The notes under the pieces are model-generated. The model was not told the origin of the DNA. It ran no database searches and worked only from the letters and a program-made list of their open reading frames with translations. Below, one piece after another: positions 17,009 to 27,649 of a DNA stretch of 64,000 nucleotides. The stretch spans positions 29,233-93,232 of the forward strand of contig OMWM01000001.1 in the NCBI GenBank assembly GCA_900314775.1, read 5' to 3'. This DNA comes from an uncultured Eubacteriales bacterium. GTDB taxonomy: Bacteria > Bacillota > Clostridia > Lachnospirales > Lachnospiraceae. The translations under genes were made by a program, and so were the position numbers. Each line of letters starts with the position of its first letter. The first letter of the stretch is position 1.

Positions 17009-17436
17009 CACTGCACCGCCTTTTCCAGTGCGTCCGACACGGCGTCACGGATTCCTGTCGAGCTGAAGGTGGCGCCGCTGATCAGATCGACATCCGTACT
17101 TTGTGCGGCGATAATGTCATCTGTAAGCTGCTCGGCCATTGAGAAATAGCTGCCATCCTCGCCATCATGCGACGTAATATCAATCGCCGTGATTTTCCCG
17201 TCCTGCACGGTCACATCTGCACTGATCGGTCCGCCGAATCCCTGTCCGGTGCCGCTGTAAGTTCCATCCGCATATCCGCCGCCTTCCTGCGCATTTTCTG
17301 TCTGCTGCGCCTGTGCCTGGGCTTTCAGCTGCGCGATTTCTTCGCTTTTGGCTCTGGAATCCAGCGTGCTGTTGTAAAATACAAGGGTCAGCACAATCGC
17401 CGCAAGACTGATACTTCTAGTCAATAAACCATGCAT
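17008..17436 (-). CDS. Membrane-anchored single-domain FMN-binding protein
   Basis: A 142-residue protein with an N-terminal membrane anchor (about 6-24), a short Gln/Ala-rich linker and one FMN-binding domain starting at YADGTYSGTGQGFGG and ending with ISGATFSSTGI, where the threonine should carry covalent FMN. It is built like a minimal RnfG/NqrC periplasmic domain. I chose the ATG at 17436 because GGAGG precedes it by 4 bases; an ATG at 17448 overlaps the upstream stop but lacks a ribosome binding site. It lies between the four-domain FMN protein and the NapH-like protein and may be the link between them. Confidence 0.85.
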   Translation of the reverse strand: MHGLLTRSISLAAIVLTLVFYNSTLDSRAKSEEIAQLKAQAQAQQTENAQEGGGYADGTYSGTGQGFGGPISADVTVQDGKITAIDITSHDGEDGSYFSMAEQLTDDIIAAQSTDVDLISGATFSSTGIRDAVSDALEKAVQ

Positions 17437-17447
17437 ACTGCCTCCCA

Positions 17448-19115
17448 TTACCGCGCCGCTTTCAAAGCTTCATCAACCGCGCTGACTATGGCTTCGGAAG
17501 ACCATGTCGCGCCGCTTACGGCCTGTATATCCTGTGTACCGTTTTTCTGAAAAATCTGCTGTGCCACACCGGTCTTCTTCGATGTGCCATTCAGCGCACG
17601 TTCTATAAAACCGGCGTCATCATCTGTATAGCCATCCCCGCTGCCCGCTGCATTTTCAATCCTGACGATTTTTCCGTTTTCCACGGTAACGTCAAGGGAA
17701 AGCGTGTAGGCATCAAAGTCGCCGTCCGTGCCCGGATCAACCGGTACAGACGCGGTGTAAATACCGTCTTTATATAAGCTGCCGGTATCTGTCTGGTCAT
17801 CCGTGCCGTCCTCACCCGGCGTATCTGTATCCTGGCCGGTATTCCCGCTGCCCTGCTGCGTTATTTTTTCCGCCTGCGCGAGTGCATCCCTGATGGCTTC
17901 CAGAATGCCGCAGGAACTGTACGTTGCACCGGACACCGTCGCCACATCCGTCGTCTGCCCGTTGATAACAGACGAAAGCACACTCCTGGCCTTTGAGAAA
18001 AAGGTATCGGTTTCCTGATCCGCGCTGAGAATGGTGACCGAGCGCAGCGTATGGTTCTCTATGGCAACGCTGACGCTGATCTCACCGCCGAAGCCGTCAC
18101 CCGTGCCGGTATAAACGCCGTCTGCATAAGGAAATTTCCCTTTCTCGTAGTCCGCCGGCGTATCCTGATCGCCGCTGTCTGTATTTTCTGTCTGATTCCC
18201 GCCGCTCTGCGTATCCGTCTGCTGCGTATCTGACTGACTTTGATCGGATCCCGCATTGTTTACCGCTGCCTTGGCAATGGCATTGGACGCCGCTTCCAGT
18301 ATGCCGCGGGAACTGAAGGTCGCACCCGAGACGGCATCCAGTCCGGAAACGCCGTTATTGCTTACAATCTGTCCGCATAAAACGGAGGCTCTGGAAAAAT
18401 ATTCCGGCGTGTCGTGATGTTCCGTCACTTCCACGCTGGCGATCTTCCCGCCGCTGATGGTCACGGAAACCGTGGTGACTCCGCCAAAGCCTTGTCCGCT
18501 GCCTGTATAGGTTCCATCCGCCATCTCCTGCGGCGTCTCGCTGACGGCAATGCTGACACTGCCGGACCCGCCGGTTGTGCCCGAACTGCCGGCGAAGTTA
18601 TCAGAAACCTCCTGACCTGCCGCTCTCTTCAGTGCATTTCTGACTGCCTCGATGATGCCGCGGGAACTGTAGGTCGCGCCGGACACCGTATCCACAGAAG
18701 TCGACTGCTTCTGTATAATCGTATTAATCAGAGCCGATGCCCGGCTGAAATACGAAGGTGTATCCTGATTGCTCACCACATTAATCGCTGTAATTTTATG
18801 GTCCTTTATGGTCACCTGCACCGTGGTCTTTCCATTCTGGAAGCCGCGGCCGCTGCCCTCATAGACGCCGTCCGCGCAGGAGGCAAGATCGACATCCTCA
18901 CCCTGTGCAGCTGCATCGTCCGTCTGCGTTTCCTGATTTTCTGTTTCCCGGGTGTCTTTGTCTTTCTGATTTGTCTCCGCTGCCTGCACCGTATTGCCGG
19001 TCAGGTCATCCTGTGACGGGGGAATATAACCGCTTAAGGCACTGCCTGCGCAAAGGCCCACCACCAGGCACGGAATCAGCGGTGCCATCGTCCTGATTTT
19101 CTTTTTCATGCTCAT
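17448..19115 (-). CDS. Secreted protein with four FMN-binding domains
   Basis: A 555-residue exported protein. After a signal or anchor segment (about 9-30) and a charged linker come four FMN-binding domains at about 81-165, 199-285, 331-416 and 449-554, joined by Gln/Thr/Asp/Gly-rich linkers. Each keeps a complete attachment motif, SGATY, SGATF, SGATY and SGATW, with threonines near 148, 266, 398 and 537. Domains 1-3 are one subtype (DGxYxGxGxGF start); domain 4 is another, related to the domain of the 1003-residue surface protein. It follows an ApbE gene by 21 bases, so it is probably that enzyme's main substrate and acts as a flavin wire outside the membrane. Confidence 0.88.
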   Translation of the reverse strand: MSMKKKIRTMAPLIPCLVVGLCAGSALSGYIPPSQDDLTGNTVQAAETNQKDKDTRETENQETQTDDAAAQGEDVDLASCADGVYEGSGRGFQNGKTTVQVTIKDHKITAINVVSNQDTPSYFSRASALINTIIQKQSTSVDTVSGATYSSRGIIEAVRNALKRAAGQEVSDNFAGSSGTTGGSGSVSIAVSETPQEMADGTYTGSGQGFGGVTTVSVTISGGKIASVEVTEHHDTPEYFSRASVLCGQIVSNNGVSGLDAVSGATFSSRGILEAASNAIAKAAVNNAGSDQSQSDTQQTDTQSGGNQTENTDSGDQDTPADYEKGKFPYADGVYTGTGDGFGGEISVSVAIENHTLRSVTILSADQETDTFFSKARSVLSSVINGQTTDVATVSGATYSSCGILEAIRDALAQAEKITQQGSGNTGQDTDTPGEDGTDDQTDTGSLYKDGIYTASVPVDPGTDGDFDAYTLSLDVTVENGKIVRIENAAGSGDGYTDDDAGFIERALNGTSKKTGVAQQIFQKNGTQDIQAVSGATWSSEAIVSAVDEALKAAR

Positions 19116-19136
19116 CTGTCTGCCTGTCCTTTCGTT

Positions 19137-20246
19137 TTATGGATGAACCACCGTCATCCCGCGGTCTGTATCGAAACTATCTGCAATCCCTTCGCTTACA
19201 TACAGACGGCCGTCCTCATCTTCCAGAATAAAATCAAAATCCTGGCTGTTTTCCCGCCAGTATGCGAATGCCTTGTCTGCCCCCATGATAAAAAGTGTCG
19301 TTGACAGCCCGTCCGCCAGCGTGCCGTCGCTGCTGATTACTGTTGAAGAGATCACGCCGCTATCCGCCGGCCGACCTGTCGCCGGATCGATGATGTGGTG
19401 GTACGTCTTGCCATCTTCTTCAAAATATCTTTCGTACCCGCCGGATGTGATGGCTGCTTTATCGGTCAGTGAAAGAATGCCAAGATATGCACTGGAATCA
19501 TCCGGGTCCTGAATGCCTACCTTCCAGGGGGTTCCATCGGTTTTCGATCCGATTGCCTGCACGTTGCCGCCGAGGCTCACGATGCCGCTCGTCACGCCGT
19601 AGCTGCTGAAAATCTCGGCAATCCGCGAGCTTGTATATCCTTTGGCAATACCGCCGAGGTCAATTTCCATATCCGTTTTGCCGAATGAAACCGTGTGATT
19701 CTCCTCGTCCAGACTGATCTGCGCGGCATCAGCCAGAGACAGTGCCTGCGCGATCTCCTCATCGTCCGGCACGTGGTAATCCTGCGTCGGAAATCCCCAA
19801 AGCTGCATGACCGGATAGATTGCGATATCAAACGTGCCGTCAGTACTCTGATAAAGATCCAGCGATCTGCCAATCAGATATTCTGTGTCTTCTGATACCG
19901 CACCGCCCCCGGCATCATTCAGCTGCGCGATTTCGCTGCCTTGCATGCCGGTGGAAAGCAGATTGTCGAGCCGCTCTATTTCATTCACGGATGCAGTCAC
20001 CGCTTCCTCTGCCTGATCGCCATATGCCTTGACTGTCATATAAGTGTCCATGGCGAAAATGTCCTGGGAAACCGAGCCATCTTCCCCTTTATAGAGATCA
20101 AATTTCACATCCTCAAGAGAAACTGTTTCTGATTCCTGTGCGGCTGTCTGCGCTGCCTCTGACTGACTGGTCTGCCCGGAAGCACCGCAGCCAGCAAGGC
20201 ACAGACACAGCAGTGCTGAAATAACTATGCTGGAAATTTTTTTCAT
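19137..20246 (-). CDS. apbE: FAD:protein FMN transferase (ApbE family), lipoprotein, second copy
   Basis: A 369-residue ApbE-type enzyme with a lipoprotein signal ending LAGC. Motifs are AMDTYMTVKAYG, DLGGIAKGYTSS, GIVSLGGNVQA, YHHIIDPATGRPAD and DGTLADGLSTTLF, all matching active family members. It is the first gene of a unit that continues with a four-domain FMN protein, a one-domain FMN protein and a NapH-like protein, so it most likely flavinylates those. It differs clearly in sequence from the rnf-linked copy at 5441-6505. The ATG at 20246 is preceded by TAAGGATG. A strong promoter, dyads and a hairpin lie upstream. Confidence 0.93.
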   Translation of the reverse strand: MKKISSIVISALLCLCLAGCGASGQTSQSEAAQTAAQESETVSLEDVKFDLYKGEDGSVSQDIFAMDTYMTVKAYGDQAEEAVTASVNEIERLDNLLSTGMQGSEIAQLNDAGGGAVSEDTEYLIGRSLDLYQSTDGTFDIAIYPVMQLWGFPTQDYHVPDDEEIAQALSLADAAQISLDEENHTVSFGKTDMEIDLGGIAKGYTSSRIAEIFSSYGVTSGIVSLGGNVQAIGSKTDGTPWKVGIQDPDDSSAYLGILSLTDKAAITSGGYERYFEEDGKTYHHIIDPATGRPADSGVISSTVISSDGTLADGLSTTLFIMGADKAFAYWRENSQDFDFILEDEDGRLYVSEGIADSFDTDRGMTVVHP

Positions 20247-20266
20247 TTATTACATCCTTACTGATA

Positions 20267-20281
20267 TTAGTTATCGCTAAC
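20267..20281. promoter_or_regulatory. Dyad TTAGTTATCGCTAAC, possible metalloregulator site
   Basis: GTTA and TAAC are arranged around TCGC, giving an imperfect palindrome between the leader hairpin and the apbE ribosome binding site. It shares the half sites AGTTATC and CTAAC with a second dyad at 20320-20339. The pattern resembles DtxR/IdeR-type iron boxes, but that assignment is inference. Confidence 0.4.
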
Positions 20282-20292
20282 CACCGTCTCTG

Positions 20293-20316
20293 AAAAAAAG
20301 AGCATAGGCTCTTTTT
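20293..20316 (-). terminator. Hairpin with T-tract in the apbE leader (possible attenuator)
   Basis: AAAAAGAGC and GCTCTTTTT form a 9-bp stem with a 4-base loop, and the 3' side runs into seven Ts on the minus strand. It lies between the predicted transcription start (about 20342) and the apbE gene, so it can act as an attenuator rather than as the end of another gene. Confidence 0.55.
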
Positions 20317-20319
20317 ATT

Positions 20320-20339
20320 AAGTTAGTCTCTGATAACTT
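20320..20339. promoter_or_regulatory. Operator-like palindrome at the apbE transcription start
   Basis: AAGTTA and TAACTT are perfect inverted 6-base arms separated by 8 bases. The site begins directly at the predicted transcription start, where a bound repressor would block transcription. Confidence 0.5.
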
Positions 20340-20348
20340 TGCGTTGTT

Positions 20349-20378
20349 ATTATAGTTTTTCCAGCCAGATCCTGTCAA
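20349..20378 (-). promoter_or_regulatory. Promoter of the flavoprotein cluster
   Basis: On the minus strand a consensus TTGACA (20373-20378) and a consensus TATAAT (20349-20354) are 18 bases apart. The start would be near 20342. Both boxes are perfect, so the unit should be strongly expressed unless repressed, which fits the adjacent palindrome. Confidence 0.85.
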
Positions 20379-20424
20379 TGCAGCTGATAATAGTTTTTCT
20401 CATTAGAGGAAATGAAAGAAAATT

Positions 20425-20680
20425 TTACGCGAAAAGGGTATAAAGAAAATCATAAAGCGCATGCACCAGAACGGGGATCCAGAACGTTCCTGTTTTTTCT
20501 TTCAAAAACAGGCAGCTGGAAATTACCATCGACGGATAAACATTGCGCAGAAAATACAGAGAAGCCTTCCCGGTTGGCTGTTGATCGCTGACGTATCCGG
20601 CAGCGTTCCTTTCCTTTTTCATAATACATATAGCTGATGGTAAGCAGGCAGTTCAGTCCTTCCCGTATGCTGACCAGCAA
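20425..20680 (-). pseudogene. Remnant of a CPBP-type membrane protease gene
   Basis: The last part (20425 to about 20540) reads SCLFLKEKTGTFWIPVLVH followed by ALYDFLYTLFA, which resembles the C-terminus of CPBP (CAAX-like) intramembrane proteases. Upstream sequence continues with a similar hydrophobic character in a different frame (CLLTISYMYYEKGK), and no complete gene can be assembled. It is probably a decayed, frameshifted fragment. The assignment rests on a short segment. Confidence 0.4.
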
Positions 20681-20709
20681 AACCCCGCCTTCCTCTGCGG
20701 AAAGCGGGG
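20679..20709 (-). terminator. Terminator after recO
   Basis: CCCCGCTTTCC and GGAAGGCGGGG form an 11-bp stem (one G-U pair) with a 5-base loop, followed by TTTT on the minus strand, 5 bases after the recO stop. Confidence 0.85.
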
Positions 20710-20714
20710 CTTGC

Positions 20715-21482
20715 TTAATGTTTGTTTTTCTGTAATTTTTCCTGCATCTCGATCATCTCAAGCGAATTGAACCGCTTATCAACATAGATGCGCCGGAAAC
20801 GGTCGGTTATGCTGCTCAGCTCCTTCATCACTTCATCACTGAGCGTAAACCCGAAGAGTTTTTCATACGGACTGCTTACGATATAGCGCATGGTATACAG
20901 GCAGGTCGGGCTGACTGCAATGGACCCGCGCCGGATCTTCTCACGGCATGCATCGCAGACCATGCCGCCGAGCCGCAGGGAAAAATGATGGAGATTTTCC
21001 CGGCGGCGGCACGAGACGCACTCGAAAACCTGCGGGCCCTCACCGTTTACCGCCATGACCCGGAGCTCAAAGATGCGCCGGATCAGCTCCAGCGGAATGC
21101 GCCGGCGGCAAAGCGCCATGACCGACACGTAGAGGAGCTTGAGCATCTCCTTGTCGTCCGCATTTTCGCGGCCGTAATAATCCGCAAATTCGAGAAAATA
21201 AAACCCGTAAAGCGCTGCATCCAGATCTGTCCGCAGCTGTTCAAAATACTGCGTGATCCCGGCAGACGTGATGCGGTACGCCGTCCGCGACTCGTAAACC
21301 TCAAAGGTGCCGAAGGCAAACGGCTCGGAAGAGGCCATCAGGCTGCTCCCGGGTTTCCGCGCTCCATGCATGAATCCATGGATCTTGCCGCGCTCCGCCG
21401 TCAGAATCACGACGCGTTTGTCGTACTCACCGACCGGCATGGAGGAAATCACCATGCCGGTTACCCTTTCCTGCTGTGTCAT
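20715..21482 (-). CDS. recO: DNA repair protein RecO
   Basis: RecO helps RecR load RecA onto single-stranded DNA in recombinational repair. The 255-residue protein starts with the OB-fold segment VTGMVISSMPVGEYDKRVVI and has the zinc-binding part CVSCRR followed about 20 residues later by CDACRE. Length is normal. It directly follows era, with the start codon abutting the era stop, a conserved Firmicutes order, and ends at a strong terminator. Confidence 0.93.
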   Translation of the reverse strand: MTQQERVTGMVISSMPVGEYDKRVVILTAERGKIHGFMHGARKPGSSLMASSEPFAFGTFEVYESRTAYRITSAGITQYFEQLRTDLDAALYGFYFLEFADYYGRENADDKEMLKLLYVSVMALCRRRIPLELIRRIFELRVMAVNGEGPQVFECVSCRRRENLHHFSLRLGGMVCDACREKIRRGSIAVSPTCLYTMRYIVSSPYEKLFGFTLSDEVMKELSSITDRFRRIYVDKRFNSLEMIEMQEKLQKNKH

Positions 21483-22388
<906 letters not shown>

Positions 22389-22424
22389 TTTCTTTCCATC
22401 CTTGTCCTGTTGAAGCTGCCTCAC

Positions 22425-25358
22425 TTATCTCGTAAGCACCGTGATGCGCTCGAACTTATCCCGGTGCTCTTCCACTTTCTGCTGGCTGCCGACAACGCAG
22501 ATACCGCCTTCATCCGCAATGGCGCGGATTGCCGGTGCGAGCGCCCGGATCTTCTCCGGCGTCACGCTCAGGATCTCATCCCTCGTTTTCTGCATGTCCG
22601 CCTCGGTCCGGCCGATCATGTAAGCGGCCAGCGACCGCGCGCCTTCCGCCGGCGGCAGAAGCGGTGCGTCGATACCGGCAAAGGTACCGACCACATATTT
22701 CATCATCTCGCGCTCATCCGGGTCAAAATGTTCCACATAATCCGCCGCTTCCCGGAATGCCTGATACGTCTTTTCCAGGTGCGGATCGCGGTAGGAGGTG
22801 AAATAGCCGTATCCGTTAAAGCCGAAATCGCACATCACGCCGTAAGCGCCGCCAAGCACGCGGACACGGTTCCACAGATATTCGGTCGAGAAAATATTTC
22901 TGAGCACCTGAAAAGCGCCCGTATAAGAAACGCCGGATGTGCGGTAGCTGCCGGCCACGGTATCGTACTGCACCATACCGGCCGTTGTGAATGCCTCATT
23001 GCGATACGGGCATGTGCCGTACTGCTTCGGCGCCTTCTCCTCAGCCGTAAGCGCTGTATCAAAGAGGCCGCCGGCAAAGCTGTCCATTGCCTGCCTTCCG
23101 GCCGCAATCCCATCGTCGGTGCAGATCCAGTCTGTGAAAAGATTGTCTCTGCGGAATATTTTCCCGGCAAGCTCCTGCAGCTTCTCACTCAGCGCCGCGC
23201 ATTTCTCATCATAATGGTCGAGCAGATCGCAGATCGTGTGATAATATTCGATGCCGGATGTCAGCTCGTCAAACCAGCTGACCTCTCTGATATAGGAATA
23301 CGCACGGCGGATGCCGATCGAATGGCCGTTTGTGTTGAATTCCGACTCCATTCTCGATTTCTGCATCTGCAGCACTTCCTTAAGACGCGCCTTGTCGGAG
23401 AAATCGGTTTCTGTCAGCATCTCCCGCATCAGATCCAGCATGTCGCCGGTCCGCTCGAACAGCGCCCGGCCTTCCATCCGGAAATACGCTTTGAACTGAT
23501 CCGTTCCCTGCATGGTAAATTCCGCAATATTCGTATAGATACCGCCCGTGCAGAAATTGATCTCGTCGTTCAGGTCTTCATATGAATGCTTCGCCGTATC
23601 CATATTGCCGATCGCCTCGGAAAGTATGCCAAGATACCGGGCATCATCGGCCGTCAGGTGACGGACATCAAACAGCATCGTCACATAGTTGATGCCGTTG
23701 GTCGCAATCGGATGCTGCAGCTGCAGATAGCCGCTGCGCTGCAATTCCCTGTTCTTGAGCGGCAGAACATTTCTGCGGATATCCTCCCTTGTCAGCACCG
23801 GAATCTTCTCCAGAACCTCTTTCGGAGACGGCTCGCTCTGATATGCCTTGAGCTGCGCCGTCCGGTCGATCATGTCCTGCACCTCATCGGCCGAAAGGGA
23901 TGCCTTCTTCTGCGCCAGCTTCTCGCGCAGCTGCGCATCTCTTGTCTGCATCAGATTCTTATCCGGCTTTAAGATCACCACCGAAGAATGCGGATTGCCG
24001 AGCAGACAGGTGCGGATCAGCTGCTCAAAATATCCGTTTGCCGCATCCCGGCGGATTTCCCGGAATACTTTCCCGTAGGATAAGGTAGTAAACGGCTTGG
24101 TTTCATCATAGAGCCAGCTGCTCATCATCTGCAGTCCCAGCATCAGGCCGCGCGGAAAGCGGCCGGTATCATTTTCCCGGAGTCTGAATTCGAAGAAATT
24201 CAGCGTGCCCTCGACCGTATGCGGATTGAGACCTTCGTCTGCAATGCGCGTCAGCTCATCCTGAATCAGGGCGAGAATCTCCTCGCTGCGTGCCGGGTCC
24301 ATGCCCTTGATCACAAGGGAAAAATACGGCTGCAGGATGTCCGTCTCGAAGCTGCCGTATACATCTTCGCCGAGTCCCTGCTGCAGAAGCGCCTTCTTGA
24401 GCGGCGCGGACTGATTCTCCAGCAGCATGTACTCAAGCATGACAAAGGCATACTGGAGCTTCGGGTCCTGGTTGTCTTCGATGACCCAGTTCTCCGCCAG
24501 ATACGAAGAATCATCGCCGTCCTCGGTAACCGGATAGAAAGCCTCCGTCTGTCTGCTCTGCGCAAAAGACGGCTGGCGGTCCGGTTCGGAATCGATCGGC
24601 TTGTAATCATAATGGCTCAGATATTCACGGTCGAGATACGCCAGCCGTTCACCGAAATCCATATTGCCGTAGAGGTAAATATAGGAATTGGACGGACGAT
24701 AGTACCGGCGGTGAAAATCCAGAAACTGCTCATAGGTCAGCTGCGGGATCTCATCCGGATCGCCGCCCGACTCATAGTGATAGATTGTATCCGGATACAG
24801 GGAATTTACAATATTCCTGTTCAGGATCTCGTCCGGCGCGGAATACGCGCCGCGCATCTCGTTATAGACGACGCCGTTATAGGTCAGCTCCTCTTCCGGG
24901 TCGGTGATCTCGTAATGCCAGCCCTCCTGGCGGAAAATCTCGTCATGCTGATAGATCGCCGGATGAAAAACCGCATCGAGATAGACATCCATCAGGTTGC
25001 GGAAATCCTGATCATTGCAGCTTGCCACCGGAAACATCGTCTTGTCCGGATAGGTAATCGCGTTCAGAAACGTGTTGAGTGAACCCTTGAGGAGCTCGAT
25101 AAAAGGATCCTTGGCCGGATACCTGTCTGAACCACAGAGCACGGAATGCTCCATGATATGCGCCACACCGGTACTGTTCTTCGGCGGCGTACGGAAACCG
25201 ATAAAAAACACCTTATTGTCATCCTGATTGGCCAGCAGCGCAACCCGCGCACCTGTTTTCTTATGCCGCAGATAAACGGCATCGGAATCCTGTTCCTCAA
25301 TCCAGGTGCTGCTGATCAGCTCATATGCCTCAGGAATCTGTTTTACATCAAATGCCAA
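22425..25358 (-). CDS. M16C family zinc metallopeptidase (presequence-protease type)
   Basis: A 977-residue soluble peptidase. The inverted zinc motif HIMEH (about 67-71) and the downstream glutamate in NEMRGAYS (about 168) form the catalytic site, and the first M16 domain is followed by the M16C-associated middle region and an inactive second half. The length and arrangement match bacterial relatives of mitochondrial PreP/Cym1, which degrade small unfolded peptides in a closed chamber. No signal peptide is present, so it should be cytoplasmic. It is the first gene of the M16-era-recO unit and has an extended -10 promoter. Confidence 0.92.
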   Translation of the reverse strand: MAFDVKQIPEAYELISSTWIEEQDSDAVYLRHKKTGARVALLANQDDNKVFFIGFRTPPKNSTGVAHIMEHSVLCGSDRYPAKDPFIELLKGSLNTFLNAITYPDKTMFPVASCNDQDFRNLMDVYLDAVFHPAIYQHDEIFRQEGWHYEITDPEEELTYNGVVYNEMRGAYSAPDEILNRNIVNSLYPDTIYHYESGGDPDEIPQLTYEQFLDFHRRYYRPSNSYIYLYGNMDFGERLAYLDREYLSHYDYKPIDSEPDRQPSFAQSRQTEAFYPVTEDGDDSSYLAENWVIEDNQDPKLQYAFVMLEYMLLENQSAPLKKALLQQGLGEDVYGSFETDILQPYFSLVIKGMDPARSEEILALIQDELTRIADEGLNPHTVEGTLNFFEFRLRENDTGRFPRGLMLGLQMMSSWLYDETKPFTTLSYGKVFREIRRDAANGYFEQLIRTCLLGNPHSSVVILKPDKNLMQTRDAQLREKLAQKKASLSADEVQDMIDRTAQLKAYQSEPSPKEVLEKIPVLTREDIRRNVLPLKNRELQRSGYLQLQHPIATNGINYVTMLFDVRHLTADDARYLGILSEAIGNMDTAKHSYEDLNDEINFCTGGIYTNIAEFTMQGTDQFKAYFRMEGRALFERTGDMLDLMREMLTETDFSDKARLKEVLQMQKSRMESEFNTNGHSIGIRRAYSYIREVSWFDELTSGIEYYHTICDLLDHYDEKCAALSEKLQELAGKIFRRDNLFTDWICTDDGIAAGRQAMDSFAGGLFDTALTAEEKAPKQYGTCPYRNEAFTTAGMVQYDTVAGSYRTSGVSYTGAFQVLRNIFSTEYLWNRVRVLGGAYGVMCDFGFNGYGYFTSYRDPHLEKTYQAFREAADYVEHFDPDEREMMKYVVGTFAGIDAPLLPPAEGARSLAAYMIGRTEADMQKTRDEILSVTPEKIRALAPAIRAIADEGGICVVGSQQKVEEHRDKFERITVLTR

Positions 25359-25390
25359 AATAAGCCTCCATTCGTTTATTGGTAAAAGAT

Positions 25391-25399
25391 ATTATATCA
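25391..25399 (-). promoter_or_regulatory. Extended -10 promoter of the M16-era-recO unit
   Basis: TGATATAAT on the minus strand (TATAAT at 25391-25396) has the TGN extension. No good -35 box lies 17 bases upstream, which the extended -10 can compensate for. The start would be about 26 bases before the peptidase ATG. Confidence 0.6.
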
Positions 25400-25437
25400 T
25401 ACTGCACCGGCTTTTGCCGTCCGGAATGCCGGAAAGC

Positions 25438-25479
25438 AAAAAAGACTTCCGCATCTGCCCAGGGGCAGATACGGAAGTC
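25438..25479 (-). terminator. Terminator after guaB
   Basis: GACTTCCGTATCTGCCC and GGGCAGATGCGGAAGTC form a 17-position stem with one mismatch and a 2-base loop, followed by TTTTTT on the minus strand. It begins 13 bases after the guaB stop. Confidence 0.93.
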
Positions 25480-25492
25480 CGCAATCTCGCGA

Positions 25493-27027
<1,535 letters not shown>

Positions 27028-27129
27028 GAATTCCGCCTTGTTTTCATCTGCTGCAGACTGAACCGGACAATACCAGCCGCCGCCTGCGGCAAAATGTGCG
27101 CAAAAATATTTCCGCCGACCGGCACCTGC

Positions 27130-27165
27130 AAAAAAGAACAGATCAGCAAATCTCCTGATCTGTTC
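27130..27165 (-). terminator. Terminator after the PH-domain gene
   Basis: GAACAGATCAG and CTGATCTGTTC form an 11-bp perfect stem with an 8-base loop, followed by TTTTTT on the minus strand. It begins 10 bases after the stop at 27176. The stretch 27028-27129 between it and the guaB promoter shows nothing else. Confidence 0.9.
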
Positions 27166-27175
27166 TCTGTCTGCC

Positions 27176-27601
27176 TTATTCCTCTTCATCGCCGCCGGAA
27201 ATATCCCCGTCGTCCTCGCCGATCTCATCGCCGTGGACAGGGCCATCCTCTGTCATGTACTCCCTCGCGGTTACCCGGTTTCTCTGACGTTCCTTTTCCA
27301 CCTGCTGGGAAAGGATCTCCTTCACATCCTCGCTGTCCCGGATGTTTTTGATATCAAAGCAGCCGAGATCCTTGTCGGAGGAGTCAAAATGCACGGTGCC
27401 CAGCCCGAAGATCTTCTGCAGAAACGTCCTGTGCAGATTGACATTCATGATCCGGTAGAGACGGACCTCATACTCCCTGGTGTTAAACAGGCCGGATTCC
27501 ACGAAAAACCGGTCCTCGGAAATTCCATATTTCGTAAAAGTCCACGGCAGTCCGCACCAGAGGCGTTTGCGCGCGTACCAAAGCAATATCTTCTTATTCA
27601 T
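27176..27601 (-). CDS. PH domain-containing protein (bPH2/YdbS-like)
   Basis: A 141-residue protein whose central part, FTKYGISEDRFFVESGLFNTR and the following LYRIMNVNLHRTFLQKIFGLGT, matches bacterial PH domains that recognise the ESGLFNxxxxEV pattern. A basic first segment and a very acidic C-terminal tail (EDDGDISGGDEEE) flank it. No membrane helix is obvious, unlike typical YdbS/YdbT proteins. The start is the ATG at 27601, nine bases after AAGGAGG. It lies 48 bases downstream of the ABC-F gene and ends at a strong terminator. Function unknown. Confidence 0.75.
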   Translation of the reverse strand: MNKKILLWYARKRLWCGLPWTFTKYGISEDRFFVESGLFNTREYEVRLYRIMNVNLHRTFLQKIFGLGTVHFDSSDKDLGCFDIKNIRDSEDVKEILSQQVEKERQRNRVTAREYMTEDGPVHGDEIGEDDGDISGGDEEE

Positions 27602-27649
27602 CTCGAAGGGCCTCCTTTTCATTTATCATAAAGGATGCGGGGAGAAATA

